A stretch of 64,000 bases of DNA from an uncultured Pedosphaera sp. (GCA_903918755.1 CAIXFN010000049.1:1-64000); one strand, 5' to 3'; shown: positions 9,626 through 18,035, numbered from the stretch's first letter. Notes: a model not told the origin generated them from the sequence alone. Numbers and translations: made by a program.

Positions 9626-10417
9626 ATGCCTCATCTTACTCTGACCCCAATGCTCGCCAGCGGTGCCCTGAACTTCGCCTTCCAGAAGGCGACCACCGAG
9701 GGCAAAATCACCATCGGCGTTTTACTCGTGGTCTCCCTCGTGAGTTGGACCGTCATCATCCGCAAAACCCGGCAACTCTGGCGCGCCCGCGTGGCGGCCC
9801 GGCAGTTTTACGCCGCCTTTGGCAATTCCCGTGATCCCCTGGAACTTTTCCGCAAGAAGGCAGATTTCATCGGGGCTCCGGCCAACGAGGTTTACCAGGT
9901 TGGCGCCAAGGAATTGCAATATCATTTGGTAAACAATCCCGTGCAGGTGAAAGGGCAGACGAAAGTCAGTCTGGCCGCCCGGGATCTGGTCCGGGTTTCG
10001 CTCGAGCGGGCGGTCAGCACCCAGACCCTGAGCCTGGAGAAGGGCATGATCGTGCTTTCTACCGCGGTGGCGGGCGGGCCGTTCATCGGCTTGCTGGGCA
10101 CTGTCTGGGGCGTCATGGAAACCTTTTCCGGCGTGGCGCGGGCCAACCAGGCCAGCCTCACGGCGATGGCCCCCGGGGTCGCGGGCGCTTTGATCGCCAC
10201 AGTCATCGGCTTGATGGTCGCGATTCCCGCCATGTTTGCCTACAACTTCATGGTCACTTCGATTCGCGCCATTACCCAGGAACTGGACAACTTCACCTCG
10301 GAATTCGCCACGCAGATCGAGCACCAATACGTGGACAACCGCGCGCTGGCGGATGAATTGGCGGATGCCTTGGGGCGGGCCCCGGTCCGGGGCCGGGAGG
10401 TGGCGGAAGCCGCATGA
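9626..10417 (+). CDS. exbB: ExbB/TolQ/MotA-family proton channel
   Basis: A 263-residue inner-membrane protein with three hydrophobic segments (about 28-45, 140-165 and 185-210). The second and third contain the family signature, GPFIGLLGTVWGVMETF and TAMAPGVAGALIATVIGL. Such proteins form the stator pore that couples proton flow to TonB or Tol movement. It begins 30 bases after tpsA and overlaps exbD by four bases (ATGA), so it is the first gene of a compact ExbB-ExbD-TonB operon attached to the two-partner secretion pair. Its dedicated location suggests it energises a surface process linked to the TpsA protein. Confidence 0.9.
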   Translation: MPHLTLTPMLASGALNFAFQKATTEGKITIGVLLVVSLVSWTVIIRKTRQLWRARVAARQFYAAFGNSRDPLELFRKKADFIGAPANEVYQVGAKELQYHLVNNPVQVKGQTKVSLAARDLVRVSLERAVSTQTLSLEKGMIVLSTAVAGGPFIGLLGTVWGVMETFSGVARANQASLTAMAPGVAGALIATVIGLMVAIPAMFAYNFMVTSIRAITQELDNFTSEFATQIEHQYVDNRALADELADALGRAPVRGREVAEAA

Positions 10418-10830
10418 AAAAGTATTCCCAGTCGCATCACCAATCGTTAAACGAGCTCAACATCACGCCGCTGCTCGATCTGGCGTTCGTTTTGCTGGTG
10501 ATTTTCATCATCACGACCACCCCCATGGTCAACGATCTGGATTTGAATCTGCCGAGCGCCACCTCGCGCCCCAAGGATGCCCCGCGGAAACCCAATTACG
10601 TGACGGTGGACGGCGCGGGCAAGATTTACCTCAATCTCAAGGAGGTGGATTTGATCGCGCTGCAGCAATTGCTGGTGCAGCTGCGCACGGATGATCCGGA
10701 TTTGAGCGTGGTGGTGCGGGGGGACAGCAAGATCCAGTATCAAAATATTGTGAATGTGTTGGATGTGCTCCAACAGGCCAACGTCACCAAAGTGGGGCTG
10801 GCCACGGAACCCACCGGCCCCGCGAAATAA
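10414..10830 (+). CDS. exbD: ExbD/TolR-family biopolymer transport protein
   Basis: A 138-residue protein with one N-terminal membrane helix (about 17-37) and a periplasmic C-terminal domain. The helix begins NITPLLDLAFVLLVIFIITT; Asp22 is the conserved proton-binding residue of the family. The periplasmic part ends with the usual YQNIVNVLDVLQQAN pattern. It overlaps exbB by ATGA and is followed after 9 bases by the TonB-like gene. Partner of ExbB in the energising stator. Confidence 0.92.
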   Translation: MKKYSQSHHQSLNELNITPLLDLAFVLLVIFIITTTPMVNDLDLNLPSATSRPKDAPRKPNYVTVDGAGKIYLNLKEVDLIALQQLLVQLRTDDPDLSVVVRGDSKIQYQNIVNVLDVLQQANVTKVGLATEPTGPAK

Positions 10831-10839
10831 AGAAGCGCG

Positions 10840-11529
10840 ATGCGGGAAGACTCACAACGGCCGCGCCGGGATTCCGCCCGGACTGATCTGGCGATTTCCG
10901 TCGCGTTCCATTCCGTCATCGCATTCTTCCTGTTCTTCTGGGCCGCGCATGAGGGGGTGCTGGGAGCGCGGTTGAAGGAACTCACGGTCGCCATTGTTCC
11001 CAAGGAAAAGCCGCCAGAGCCACCACCGCCGCCGCCGGTCATCGAGCCGCCGCGCGCGGAGGAACTTCAACCCAGTGCCCCGGTCCCGGCCCTCGCGGTA
11101 ACCGCGCCGCCGCCCGTCGCGGCGGTCCCCCAAAATTCGGGTGGTTCGCCCGCGCCGGTGGCCCCGGCTCCCAACGCGCCCGCCGATTTCGTTTTCTCCG
11201 AAGGAGCCAAGCCCGTCGCCACTTCCACGAACGCAGCGGTCGCCTATTACAAAACCCTGGTGGAATACTCGTTGCGTTCCCATTGGGAGCGACCCGCGCA
11301 AATGGTGGACGAGGATTTTACCGCCGAGGTGGAGGTGCTGGTGGACGGGCAGGGGAAACTCACCAGCTACAATTGGAAAAAGGGCTCCGGAAATCAGCGC
11401 TGGGATGACTCGGTTCGCCAGGCGCTGGCCACCACGAAAACAATCACGCGCCCACCGCCCAAGGATTTTCCCGGGCGGTTTTTGGTCCGGTTTGATGTCA
11501 TCCCGGCCAGCGAACCGATCCTCCCCTGA
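10840..11529 (+). CDS. TonB-like energy transducer
   Basis: A 229-residue protein with a single N-terminal membrane helix (SVAFHSVIAFFLFFWAA), a long Pro-rich periplasmic spacer (EKPPEPPPPPPVIEPP and further Pro/Ala runs to about residue 120) and a TonB/TolA-type C-terminal domain (YSLRSHWERP, AEVEVLVDGQGKLTSY, FLVRFDV). It should connect the ExbB-ExbD stator to an outer-membrane partner. No TonB-dependent receptor is in the window, so the partner may be encoded elsewhere, or be part of the secretion system upstream. TolA is a less likely alternative because no Tol-Pal genes accompany it. Confidence 0.82.
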   Translation: MREDSQRPRRDSARTDLAISVAFHSVIAFFLFFWAAHEGVLGARLKELTVAIVPKEKPPEPPPPPPVIEPPRAEELQPSAPVPALAVTAPPPVAAVPQNSGGSPAPVAPAPNAPADFVFSEGAKPVATSTNAAVAYYKTLVEYSLRSHWERPAQMVDEDFTAEVEVLVDGQGKLTSYNWKKGSGNQRWDDSVRQALATTKTITRPPPKDFPGRFLVRFDVIPASEPILP

Positions 11530-11558
11530 CCCGGATTCCTAACAGGGGAAAAACTTTG

Positions 11559-11587
11559 TTGACTAAACTCATGTAAATCGGTAGAGT
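11559..11587 (+). promoter_or_regulatory. sigma70-like promoter of the YezD gene
   Basis: TTGACT (11559-11564), 17 bases, TAGAGT (11582-11587). The -10 box ends 24 bases before the ATG at 11612. It is one of the best consensus matches in the window. Confidence 0.65.
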
Positions 11588-11611
11588 AACTGTAGATATT
11601 GTTCAGAACCT

Positions 11612-11830
11612 ATGTCTAATCCTAAACACGCTGGTGAACCCAATCCCTTACCGGAGGATGTGGCCCGGTCCATTGCCCGGGCCGTTCGGGGGTTGGAATA
11701 TGGCTCGGTGGAGATTATTGTGCACAATTCCAATGTCGTGCAGATCGAGCGCCATGAGCGCATTCGACTTCAGGTGCCCGCCGTCCGCGCGGGCGACCCC
11801 GTGGCCGGTGGAAATGGCGCCAAAGCCTGA
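11612..11830 (+). CDS. YezD family (DUF2292) small protein
   Basis: A 72-residue protein whose core, ARAVRGLEYGSVEIIVHNSN followed by VVQIERHERIRL, matches the DUF2292/YezD pattern. Family members are small, probably single-domain, and in several bacteria are found with sulfur-assimilation genes; no such genes flank it here. It has its own strong promoter and faces the metallopeptidase gene convergently. Molecular function is unknown. Confidence 0.8.
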   Translation: MSNPKHAGEPNPLPEDVARSIARAVRGLEYGSVEIIVHNSNVVQIERHERIRLQVPAVRAGDPVAGGNGAKA

Positions 11831-11856
11831 GGGATGGCGGGCTGCCCCGCGCGTTT

Positions 11857-12678
11857 TCAGGGTCCTTCCGTCTTTGGTAACGCCAGTTTTTTGTCGTGCC
11901 AGGCGGTGGCGAATTCCGCCCAGAGATCGTCGAGGGGTTTTCCGGTGATGTTTTGGAAGGTTGGCTTCCCAAAGGTGCCGGCCCGCAGGGCCAGGTTGAG
12001 CTGCTTTACCACGTCGCGGTCATAACGTTGCGCCACCCAGCGAAGGAAGGTGGCGGTGGTTTTGTATGAATCTTCGTAGCTGGCCCCCGTAAAGTAACGG
12101 GGAAGGGGGCTGTCGGGTTCGTAATAACCATACCGGACATAATCCGCGATGCCTTCGGTCAACCAGGAGTGGTGGCCGGTCGGGCCGGGCGGTTCGTAGG
12201 ATTGGAGAGTGTGGACGAGTTCATGAATCATCAGCCCGCGATCAAGCGGGTGGCTATGAATGTAGGCCTGCGAGATGCTGATCAAACCCGTGCTCGGATC
12301 GGTATTGGCCACGCCCCCTCGTGGGTGAAACCAGAGCCGAATCGTCCGGTTGGTCAACTGGTTCGTGATGCCGAGGAGGTCGGCAATCCGGGGATACCAC
12401 TTGGCGCAATCGTCCGCCGCCTGGTGGCCCCAGCCGGCCAGATCCGGCACTCCGGTGGTGTCCACTTCAATGGTGGCAAGGAGCTGTCCGTTCCGGCGCG
12501 ACTCGGCCACGTAGGAGAGGGAGTCGTTTGGCGGCAAGGCACCCATGCTCGGGGCATGGTCCTCGGGAAGGAACGTGTTGGGCACGTTGCGCGGCGGGTA
12601 GCCGAGCAGGACGCACCCGGACCAACTCACCCAGCCCGCCGTGACCAAAACCAAAACTAGAGCGCGGAGGGCTTTCAC
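11857..12678 (-). CDS. Secreted basic secretory protein-type metallopeptidase
   Basis: A 273-residue protein with an N-terminal hydrophobic export signal ending SWSGC (Cys22), possibly a lipoprotein. The zinc motif HELVH is at 152-156, followed by the family's GHHSWLTEGIADYVRYGYY, in which the Glu/Asp after TEGIA fits the basic secretory protein (PF04450-type) family. These are predicted zinc peptidases in the periplasm or outside the cell. The GTG at 12678 overlaps the stop of the upstream VOC gene as GTGA, so the two are translationally coupled; an upstream in-frame extension would lie entirely inside that gene. Confidence 0.8.
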   Translation of the reverse strand: MKALRALVLVLVTAGWVSWSGCVLLGYPPRNVPNTFLPEDHAPSMGALPPNDSLSYVAESRRNGQLLATIEVDTTGVPDLAGWGHQAADDCAKWYPRIADLLGITNQLTNRTIRLWFHPRGGVANTDPSTGLISISQAYIHSHPLDRGLMIHELVHTLQSYEPPGPTGHHSWLTEGIADYVRYGYYEPDSPLPRYFTGASYEDSYKTTATFLRWVAQRYDRDVVKQLNLALRAGTFGKPTFQNITGKPLDDLWAEFATAWHDKKLALPKTEGP

Positions 12679-13163
12679 TGCGTTGCTGCTTCGGGCTTGG
12701 CCCCCGGACCGGCCGCGGCGCGGCGGGTGATCTCCTCGGAGGACACATCTTCGATATGCGTCGCCAGGTTCCATAGATGGCCGAAGGGATCCGCCAGATA
12801 GCAGGACCGCTCGCCGTAAAATTGGTTGGCCAGGGGACGGAGGATTTTGGCCCCGGCGGCTTCCGCTTGAGCAGTCAAGGCGTCCACATCCGGCACATAA
12901 AGACAGAGGCAAACCGCCGAGCCGCCGATGGTCTCCGGTCCGCGGGCGCCCATCGTCGGCGATTCATCCGCCAGCATGACCATGGAATCGCCAATTTTCA
13001 TGAGCGCATGGCCAATTTTGCCATCGGGCATCGCGAGTCGGTAGAGTTCCACGGCGCCAAAAGCCCGCTGATAAAAATCCAGCGCGGCGGCGGCGTTGCG
13101 GATGATGAGATATGGGGTGACGGTGTGAAAGCCGTCCGGTATGGGCTTTACAGGATTGGGCAT
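12675..13163 (-). CDS. PhnB-like glyoxalase/VOC superfamily protein
   Basis: A 162-residue protein of the vicinal oxygen chelate superfamily, PhnB-like branch. Visible marks are TVTPYLIIRNAAAALDFYQ at the start, GHALMKIGDSMVMLADE in the middle and YLADPFGHLWNLATHIEDV near the end, carrying the His/Glu positions that bind metal in relatives. Family members include resistance and ring-cleavage enzymes, so the substrate is open. The ATG at 13163 starts with MPNPVKPIPDGFHTVTPY, normal for the family. Cotranscribed with the metallopeptidase through a GTGA overlap. Confidence 0.8.
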   Translation of the reverse strand: MPNPVKPIPDGFHTVTPYLIIRNAAAALDFYQRAFGAVELYRLAMPDGKIGHALMKIGDSMVMLADESPTMGARGPETIGGSAVCLCLYVPDVDALTAQAEAAGAKILRPLANQFYGERSCYLADPFGHLWNLATHIEDVSSEEITRRAAAGPGAKPEAATQ

Positions 13164-13194
13164 ATGGATTGGGAGTTGAGTTCAGGCTTCGAAA

Positions 13195-14298
13195 TCAGGA
13201 TAGCACGGGGGCCTGCCAAGGCAAGCCGTGCGCTTCGGCTACGGCGCGATGACTGACTTGACCGCCCATGACATTGATTCCGCCGATCAGGGCCGGTTGC
13301 TTCTGGCACGCCTCGGCCAATCCAAGGTCCGCCAACAATTCGATGTAACGATAAGTGACGTTCGTCAGCGCCTGGGTGGCCGTGCGAGCATACGCGCCCG
13401 GCATGTTGGCGACGCAATAATGAATCACCCCTTCCTCCACATACACTGGGTTTTGGTGAGTGGTCGCCCGCGAGGTTTCCGCGCAACCGCCCTGGTCGAT
13501 GGCGATGTCCACCAGGACACTGCCGGGGCGCATGCGGCGAAGCATCTCCCGGTTGATCAACTTGGGCGCCTTCGCTCCCGGCACCAATACGGCCCCGATG
13601 AGCAGGTCGACATTGGGGAGTTGTTCCATGAGGTGCGCCTCGCTGGAAAACAGCGTGTGGGCGGTGTGCAGGGTGATGTCCAGGAAGCGCATCCGTTCCA
13701 GATCCACTTCCAGAATGGTCACATCCGCCCCCAGCCCGGTGGCCATGCGGGCGGCATTGATGCCGGAAGCGCCGCCCCCGAGAACGACGACCCGGCCGGG
13801 CAGGACGCCCGGCACGCCGCCGAGCAAAACGCCGCTGCCGCCGTTATGTTTGGCGAGGTAAAAGCCGCCGACCAGCACGGACATGCGCCCGGCGATTTCA
13901 CTCATCGGTTCCAACAGTGGCAGCCGGCGATTGACCTCGATGGTCTCATAGGCCAGCCCGGTGACCCCGGAGGCCAGCAGGGCATCCGTGAGGGAGCGAC
14001 TCGCGGCCAGATGCAGGTAGGTAAACAGCAGCTGGCCGGGGCGCAGGAGTGGATATTCAGAGGGCTGCGGCTCCTTGACCTTGACGATCAAATCCGCCCG
14101 CTCAAAAAGGGCGCGGTGATCCGGAACGATTTCCGCTCCGGCCTGTTCGTAATCGGCATCCGGATAGCCGGCGCCCACGCCGGCGTTGCGCCCCACCAAA
14201 ACCTGGTGACCGCGTTTGATAAGTTGATAAGCGGCCGAGGGCAGCAATGCCACCCGGTATTCGTGATCTTTGATTTCTTTGGGTATGCCGATGATCAT
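13195..14298 (-). CDS. ald: Alanine dehydrogenase
   Basis: A 367-residue enzyme that interconverts L-alanine and pyruvate plus ammonia with NAD. The N-terminus MIIGIPKEIKDHEYRVAL, the KVKEPQPSEY segment, YLHLAA with the conserved His, and the Rossmann motif VVVLGGGASGINAA are all present, and the length is typical. The ATG at 14298 overlaps the stop of the YihY gene (ATGA), so it is the second gene of that operon. The pairing with a membrane protein is unexpected but clear. Likely role: nitrogen or alanine catabolism. Confidence 0.95.
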   Translation of the reverse strand: MIIGIPKEIKDHEYRVALLPSAAYQLIKRGHQVLVGRNAGVGAGYPDADYEQAGAEIVPDHRALFERADLIVKVKEPQPSEYPLLRPGQLLFTYLHLAASRSLTDALLASGVTGLAYETIEVNRRLPLLEPMSEIAGRMSVLVGGFYLAKHNGGSGVLLGGVPGVLPGRVVVLGGGASGINAARMATGLGADVTILEVDLERMRFLDITLHTAHTLFSSEAHLMEQLPNVDLLIGAVLVPGAKAPKLINREMLRRMRPGSVLVDIAIDQGGCAETSRATTHQNPVYVEEGVIHYCVANMPGAYARTATQALTNVTYRYIELLADLGLAEACQKQPALIGGINVMGGQVSHRAVAEAHGLPWQAPVLS

Positions 14299-15863
14299 AA
14301 TTCCTTCTGGTTTTCCAACGCCCGCGGCGCGTCGCTGACCGCCGCCACCGCCGGGACCTTGCATTGCGCCATCGCCAGCACCGTGACGGAAGAGGCGGCC
14401 TGCCGTTCCGCTTCCAGGATGCGTTGAAATTCGCCGTAGATTTCGGCGCGCGCCGGTTCGTCGCTCGTCGCCATCTCCTGGCCCTGGCCGGCGCGCAAAG
14501 CGCGGAGGATATCGTGGCAGGTGATGGCATCGAGCGAACGCGCCGGGGCAAACGCCGCTTCCTTGCCCGCCACTTCCACCACCAATTGGGACGCAATCAG
14601 CACCTGCATCAATTGTTGCAGCAGGGCGGTGGGGACCGCGAGCTGGCCGGAGATTTCCGGGATGGTTGCCGGTCGCTCCCCCAGGAGAAACCGCTGTCCG
14701 ACGCAGGCCATGATCCGCAAGGCGATGAATTCCCGTCCGCGCTGATTGACGGTTTCGCATTGCTTTTCCTGCAAATAGGCGACGCGATTCTGGTACGCAT
14801 AAGCGACCTGGGCGCCGAAAAGCAGGATCAGCCAGGAAAAATACAACCCCAACATTAATACGGGGATTATGCCCAGGCTGCCGTAAATCTTGCTGTTGGT
14901 CACCACCTGCGAAACGTACAGCACACTGATCCGATTGTTCAGATGCCAGAGCACCCCGCCGACGAGACCGCCCACAATGGCGGCATCCCACCGAACTTTG
15001 GTATTTGGAATCAGCACATAAAAGACGGCGAAGGAAACACACAACACCGCCACCGGCAATAATTGGAAGACTATGGCGCCGATCACGGGCATCGCGTGCA
15101 ACATCGCCTTGGTATTTTCGACATCGCGGGCCCCGGCCAGGCCCAAGCCCACGGCGAGGAGCACCGGCAACAAGGTGACCACGGCCCAGTATTGCACAAT
15201 CCGGGTGAACCAGCCACGGCCCTGCGCCACGCCCCAGATGTCGTTAAAGGTCTCCTCGATGCGGCTCAGCATCGAAACGGCGGCTACGATCAGTAGGAGC
15301 ATCCCCGTCAGCCCCAGGGTGCCACTGCTGGAATGCTGGATCAATTCGTTGATGGTGCGCGCCACTTGCCGGCGAAAATCAACCCCACGATCCGCCGCGT
15401 CTTCCGTCGTGGCCGCAATGGAGGTAAGGTTCGTGGCCCCAGCGGCGGCACGATCGGTGTTGGTGCCGGCGGCGGCCGGGGCGGCTGTTCTGGCGGTGGC
15501 GACCACCCCCACGATTTCCGCGTTGGCATTGGTGCTGAGGACGGCCGGGGGCGTGATGGTCTCGACCACCTTCTCGATGATGCTGTAAATCTTCTTTTCG
15601 CCGTCCTGTTTGAGAAGCCCGGTCGAAACGCTGAAGGCCACCGCTAGCATGGGGATGAGGGCGAGGAGGCTGGTATAGGCCAGGGCGGATGCGCGGATCG
15701 GACAGCGGTTACTGGAAAAACTTTTGGCGACCCGCAACCAGAAATGGGCGAACCGGTAGAGCCGCGAAAACTCGCGATTGGCCGCGCCGATTCCTTTTTC
15801 ATCCAGAAACTCCCGCAGTTCCAGCAAACCGGATCGCAGCCTGGTCAGCCATGTGTTCACCAC
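14295..15863 (-). CDS. YihY/BrkB-family membrane protein, extended form
   Basis: A 522-residue inner-membrane protein. Several membrane segments include the family pattern SALAYTSLLALIPMLAVAFS near the N-terminus and SLGIIPVLMLGLYFSWLILL further on. YihY proteins are usually near 280-420 residues. This one has an Ala/Thr-rich insert (about residues 110-160) after the first helix and a soluble C-terminal region of roughly 130 residues ending in a charged tail. I chose the GTG at 15863 because a promoter (TTGACT-16-TAGCGT) ends 7 bases before it. The function of the family is unsettled; older names calling it ribonuclease BN are wrong. Confidence 0.85.
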   Translation of the reverse strand: MVNTWLTRLRSGLLELREFLDEKGIGAANREFSRLYRFAHFWLRVAKSFSSNRCPIRASALAYTSLLALIPMLAVAFSVSTGLLKQDGEKKIYSIIEKVVETITPPAVLSTNANAEIVGVVATARTAAPAAAGTNTDRAAAGATNLTSIAATTEDAADRGVDFRRQVARTINELIQHSSSGTLGLTGMLLLIVAAVSMLSRIEETFNDIWGVAQGRGWFTRIVQYWAVVTLLPVLLAVGLGLAGARDVENTKAMLHAMPVIGAIVFQLLPVAVLCVSFAVFYVLIPNTKVRWDAAIVGGLVGGVLWHLNNRISVLYVSQVVTNSKIYGSLGIIPVLMLGLYFSWLILLFGAQVAYAYQNRVAYLQEKQCETVNQRGREFIALRIMACVGQRFLLGERPATIPEISGQLAVPTALLQQLMQVLIASQLVVEVAGKEAAFAPARSLDAITCHDILRALRAGQGQEMATSDEPARAEIYGEFQRILEAERQAASSVTVLAMAQCKVPAVAAVSDAPRALENQKEL

Positions 15864-15870
15864 GCACCCA

Positions 15871-15898
15871 ACGCTAACAGACACCCCGGCCAAGTCAA
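15871..15898 (-). promoter_or_regulatory. Leaderless-type promoter of the YihY-ald operon
   Basis: On the minus strand TTGACT (15898-15893), 16 bases, TAGCGT (15876-15871), then 7 bases to GTG at 15863. Transcription should begin at or next to the start codon. Confidence 0.65.
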
Positions 15899-15960
15899 CC
15901 GCCGCCACCCGGGAAAATCATTTGCGCCGGGCGGTTTCCTGACGCAAATTGCCTCGCTTT

Positions 15961-16434
15961 ATGGCAAAAGAACTCGAACTAAAACTCAAGGCGGGTGACC
16001 CCGCGCCGGCGTTCACGGTGGCCACCAATGGCGGTGGCCGCATCTCCCTGGCGGATTACCTCGGGCAGAACGTGATCCTGTACTTCTATCCCAAGGACGA
16101 CACCCCGGGATGCACGAAGGAAGCCTGTTCCTTCCGCGATCATTTTGCGGCGCTCAAAGCCAAGGGGGCCGTGGTGTTAGGGGTCAGCACGGATCCCGTG
16201 AAATCCCACGACAAGTTCGTGGAGAAATTTAAACTCCCGTTCACCCTCCTGGCCGACGAGGACAAGCAGATTGTCAATGCCTACGGCGTCTGGGGGGAGA
16301 AGACCTTCATGGGGCGCAAATACCTGGGGACCAACCGGGTTACGTTCCTCATCGACCCCAAAGGCAAGATCAAGAAAATCTGGCCCAAGGTTAAGCCCGA
16401 GGAGCACGTGGCGGAAGTCCTGGCGGAACTGTAA
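15961..16434 (+). CDS. bcp: Thioredoxin-dependent peroxiredoxin, BCP/PrxQ type
   Basis: A 157-residue peroxiredoxin that reduces hydrogen peroxide and organic peroxides using thioredoxin. The peroxidatic Cys51 and resolving Cys56 lie in DDTPGCTKEACSF, the spacing of the atypical two-cysteine PrxQ class. Other marks are YFYPKD and GVSTDPVKSHDKF. ATG 15961 is used. A candidate promoter TTGCGC (15922-15927)-17-CAAATT (15945-15950) ends 10 bases before it. Single gene facing the DUF4252-like gene, with a long hairpin between them. Confidence 0.95.
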   Translation: MAKELELKLKAGDPAPAFTVATNGGGRISLADYLGQNVILYFYPKDDTPGCTKEACSFRDHFAALKAKGAVVLGVSTDPVKSHDKFVEKFKLPFTLLADEDKQIVNAYGVWGEKTFMGRKYLGTNRVTFLIDPKGKIKKIWPKVKPEEHVAEVLAEL

Positions 16435-16440
16435 ACGGCG

Positions 16441-16474
16441 CGGTTGCCGGGCACCCTGCGATGCCCGGCAACCG
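16441..16474. terminator. Perfect 13-bp hairpin between convergent genes
   Basis: CGGTTGCCGGGCA, 8-base loop, TGCCCGGCAACCG. It lies between two convergent genes and could end transcription from both sides, but has no T-run on either strand. Confidence 0.6.
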
Positions 16475-16497
16475 GATGCACTGCCGGAATCTGCGCC

Positions 16498-17163
16498 TTA
16501 GCGCAAAGTGGTCGCCCCGGCCTCCGTGACCACCGCCAGATGCACATGGTTTAACCGGTTCTCCCGGTCGGGCGCATGATTTTGGGCCAGTTGCAGCAAT
16601 GGCGCCAGATCGCCCCGCACCGATCCCAACACCAATTGCCGGTCGTGGAGCACTACGAAGCAGGCGGACAGTTCATCCCCGGCCTTCAGCGCGAGAGGAA
16701 CGTAAACCGTGACCAAAGTGTCCTGCCGGGAAACCACCGCCAACCGGCTCCAGCCGCGTTGATACATGGCGTCGTCCGCCGCCGCGAAAGCCTTGGCAGA
16801 ATCCGGGTTGGCGCCGGCATCCAATTCATAGATCCCGACCTGACCGGACCGCATTCCTCCGAGGGCGGCACGGACGTCCCCATCGATTGGGGCGAACCCG
16901 AGTCCGGCGCGCGCCAGTCCAGTGGTGAATCCGCCGACGTTGATTTCCAAGCGCTTATGCCAATCGCCGTGCGCCGTCTGGGTGAAACTGTTGCGCAAGG
17001 CGCGAGCCTCCGCTCCCAACCGCACGTAACTCATAACGCCATAGGCAACCAGTCCGGTCACCAGGATCACCAATAGAAAGGCCAGTCCCAAAATTGTCAG
17101 CAGGATGTTGGGACCCCGGGTCGGCGGTTCCGGGGGAGTGGGTATGACAGGTGGAACGTTCAT
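16498..17163 (-). CDS. Membrane-anchored DUF4252-like protein
   Basis: A 221-residue protein with a short Pro-rich N-terminus and one membrane helix (LLTILGLAFLLVILVTGLVA), then a soluble domain. The pattern RGWSRLAVVSRQDTLVTVYV followed by RQLVLGSVRGDLAPLLQLA matches RGWSRVVTVQQKDQDIGVYI and QAVLINVVGDIKLEKLAAI of the upstream gene, so the two are paralogues. DUF4252 proteins are of unknown function and often lie next to ECF sigma factors; none is seen here. ATG 17163 is used since the frame upstream contains the hairpin at 17209-17243. Confidence 0.6.
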   Translation of the reverse strand: MNVPPVIPTPPEPPTRGPNILLTILGLAFLLVILVTGLVAYGVMSYVRLGAEARALRNSFTQTAHGDWHKRLEINVGGFTTGLARAGLGFAPIDGDVRAALGGMRSGQVGIYELDAGANPDSAKAFAAADDAMYQRGWSRLAVVSRQDTLVTVYVPLALKAGDELSACFVVLHDRQLVLGSVRGDLAPLLQLAQNHAPDRENRLNHVHLAVVTEAGATTLR

Positions 17164-17208
17164 AAACAGAAGTGGCTGGATGGTTGCGGAATGGTGCGAC
17201 CCGGTGCC

Positions 17209-17243
17209 GGGTGTGGCAGGGTGGTTGCACCACTGCCACACCC
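17209..17243. terminator. Perfect 11-bp hairpin between the DUF4252 genes
   Basis: GGGTGTGGCAG and CTGCCACACCC flank a smaller GGTG/CACC stem. It sits between two same-strand genes, so it may tune the level of the downstream one. No T-run follows. Confidence 0.55.
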
Positions 17244-17262
17244 GCCGGACGGGTCAGCGGGG

Positions 17263-17826
17263 TCAGGATTTTTTGGTCGCCACGAAGCCGATTTTCTTGA
17301 GGGGTTCGATATTGAATCGTTCGCCAATGGCGGCCAGTTTTTCCAGCTTGATGTCGCCCACCACATTGATCAGCACCGCTTGTTTGTTCTCGCTGATCAC
17401 CGTGACGGCCACGCCCATGACCGATTCATCCCCCCGGGTCCGGATATAGACCCCGATATCCTGGTCCTTCTGCTGGACCGTGACCACCCGGCTCCAGCCT
17501 CTGGCGTCCAGATCCGCGCGGATGGTCTGCACCCGGGCCAGGACGTCGGACCGGTTCGTGTCATCCAGGCCGATGACGTTGACATGGATGCCCTCCAGAC
17601 CGCGGAGCAGGTCGGCCAGTTCGGGTTCGCTGTCCTTGCCCAAGCGGATGGCCATGGCAATGAGGTTGCTGTTGATGTTTACCTCCACAAACTCGCCGTG
17701 CGCGGCGGGCGGGGTGAAGCGGCCGAAATTCACCACTCCGGTGGGGGGTGACTTGGCCTGGACATTGGCGGCGAGGACGACGGCCAGCAAGGTGGCCGGG
17801 ATCAAGGGGCGGAAGAAGCGTTTCAT
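17263..17826 (-). CDS. DUF4252 secreted protein
   Basis: A 187-residue protein with a Sec signal peptide (residues 1-24, cut after NVQA) and a DUF4252-type domain. Marks are VEVNINSNLIAMAIRLGKD, LRGLEGIHVNVIGLDD and the RGWSRVVTV and VINVVGDI segments. It is exported, probably periplasmic. The upstream sequence on the minus strand contains GGGAACATTT and AATAAT, which could be read as an ECF-type GGAAC box, but this is weak. First gene of a pair with the membrane-anchored paralogue. Confidence 0.72.
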   Translation of the reverse strand: MKRFFRPLIPATLLAVVLAANVQAKSPPTGVVNFGRFTPPAAHGEFVEVNINSNLIAMAIRLGKDSEPELADLLRGLEGIHVNVIGLDDTNRSDVLARVQTIRADLDARGWSRVVTVQQKDQDIGVYIRTRGDESVMGVAVTVISENKQAVLINVVGDIKLEKLAAIGERFNIEPLKKIGFVATKKS

Positions 17827-18035
17827 AAACTTTGAATTATTTGGTTAAATGTTCCCAGGAGGTTCATCTCCTGTTACGGACAATACCCACGGGAGGCCGA
17901 AAAGTTTCAACAAACCATTAACGGTTTTGGAAAGTCTCCGGTGCGGCCGGAAACGCACTTCGGCTGCCCCTCTGGATTTCCGTCCGCCGAGGGCATTTTG
18001 GGTGGAAAAACTTCCCCTCGCTTTCCCGCCCGGTT

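Noticed and set aside
11837-11857. Short GCGGG/CCCGC stem followed by GCGTTTT as terminator of the YezD gene
   Set aside because: Only five base pairs and four T; too weak to list.
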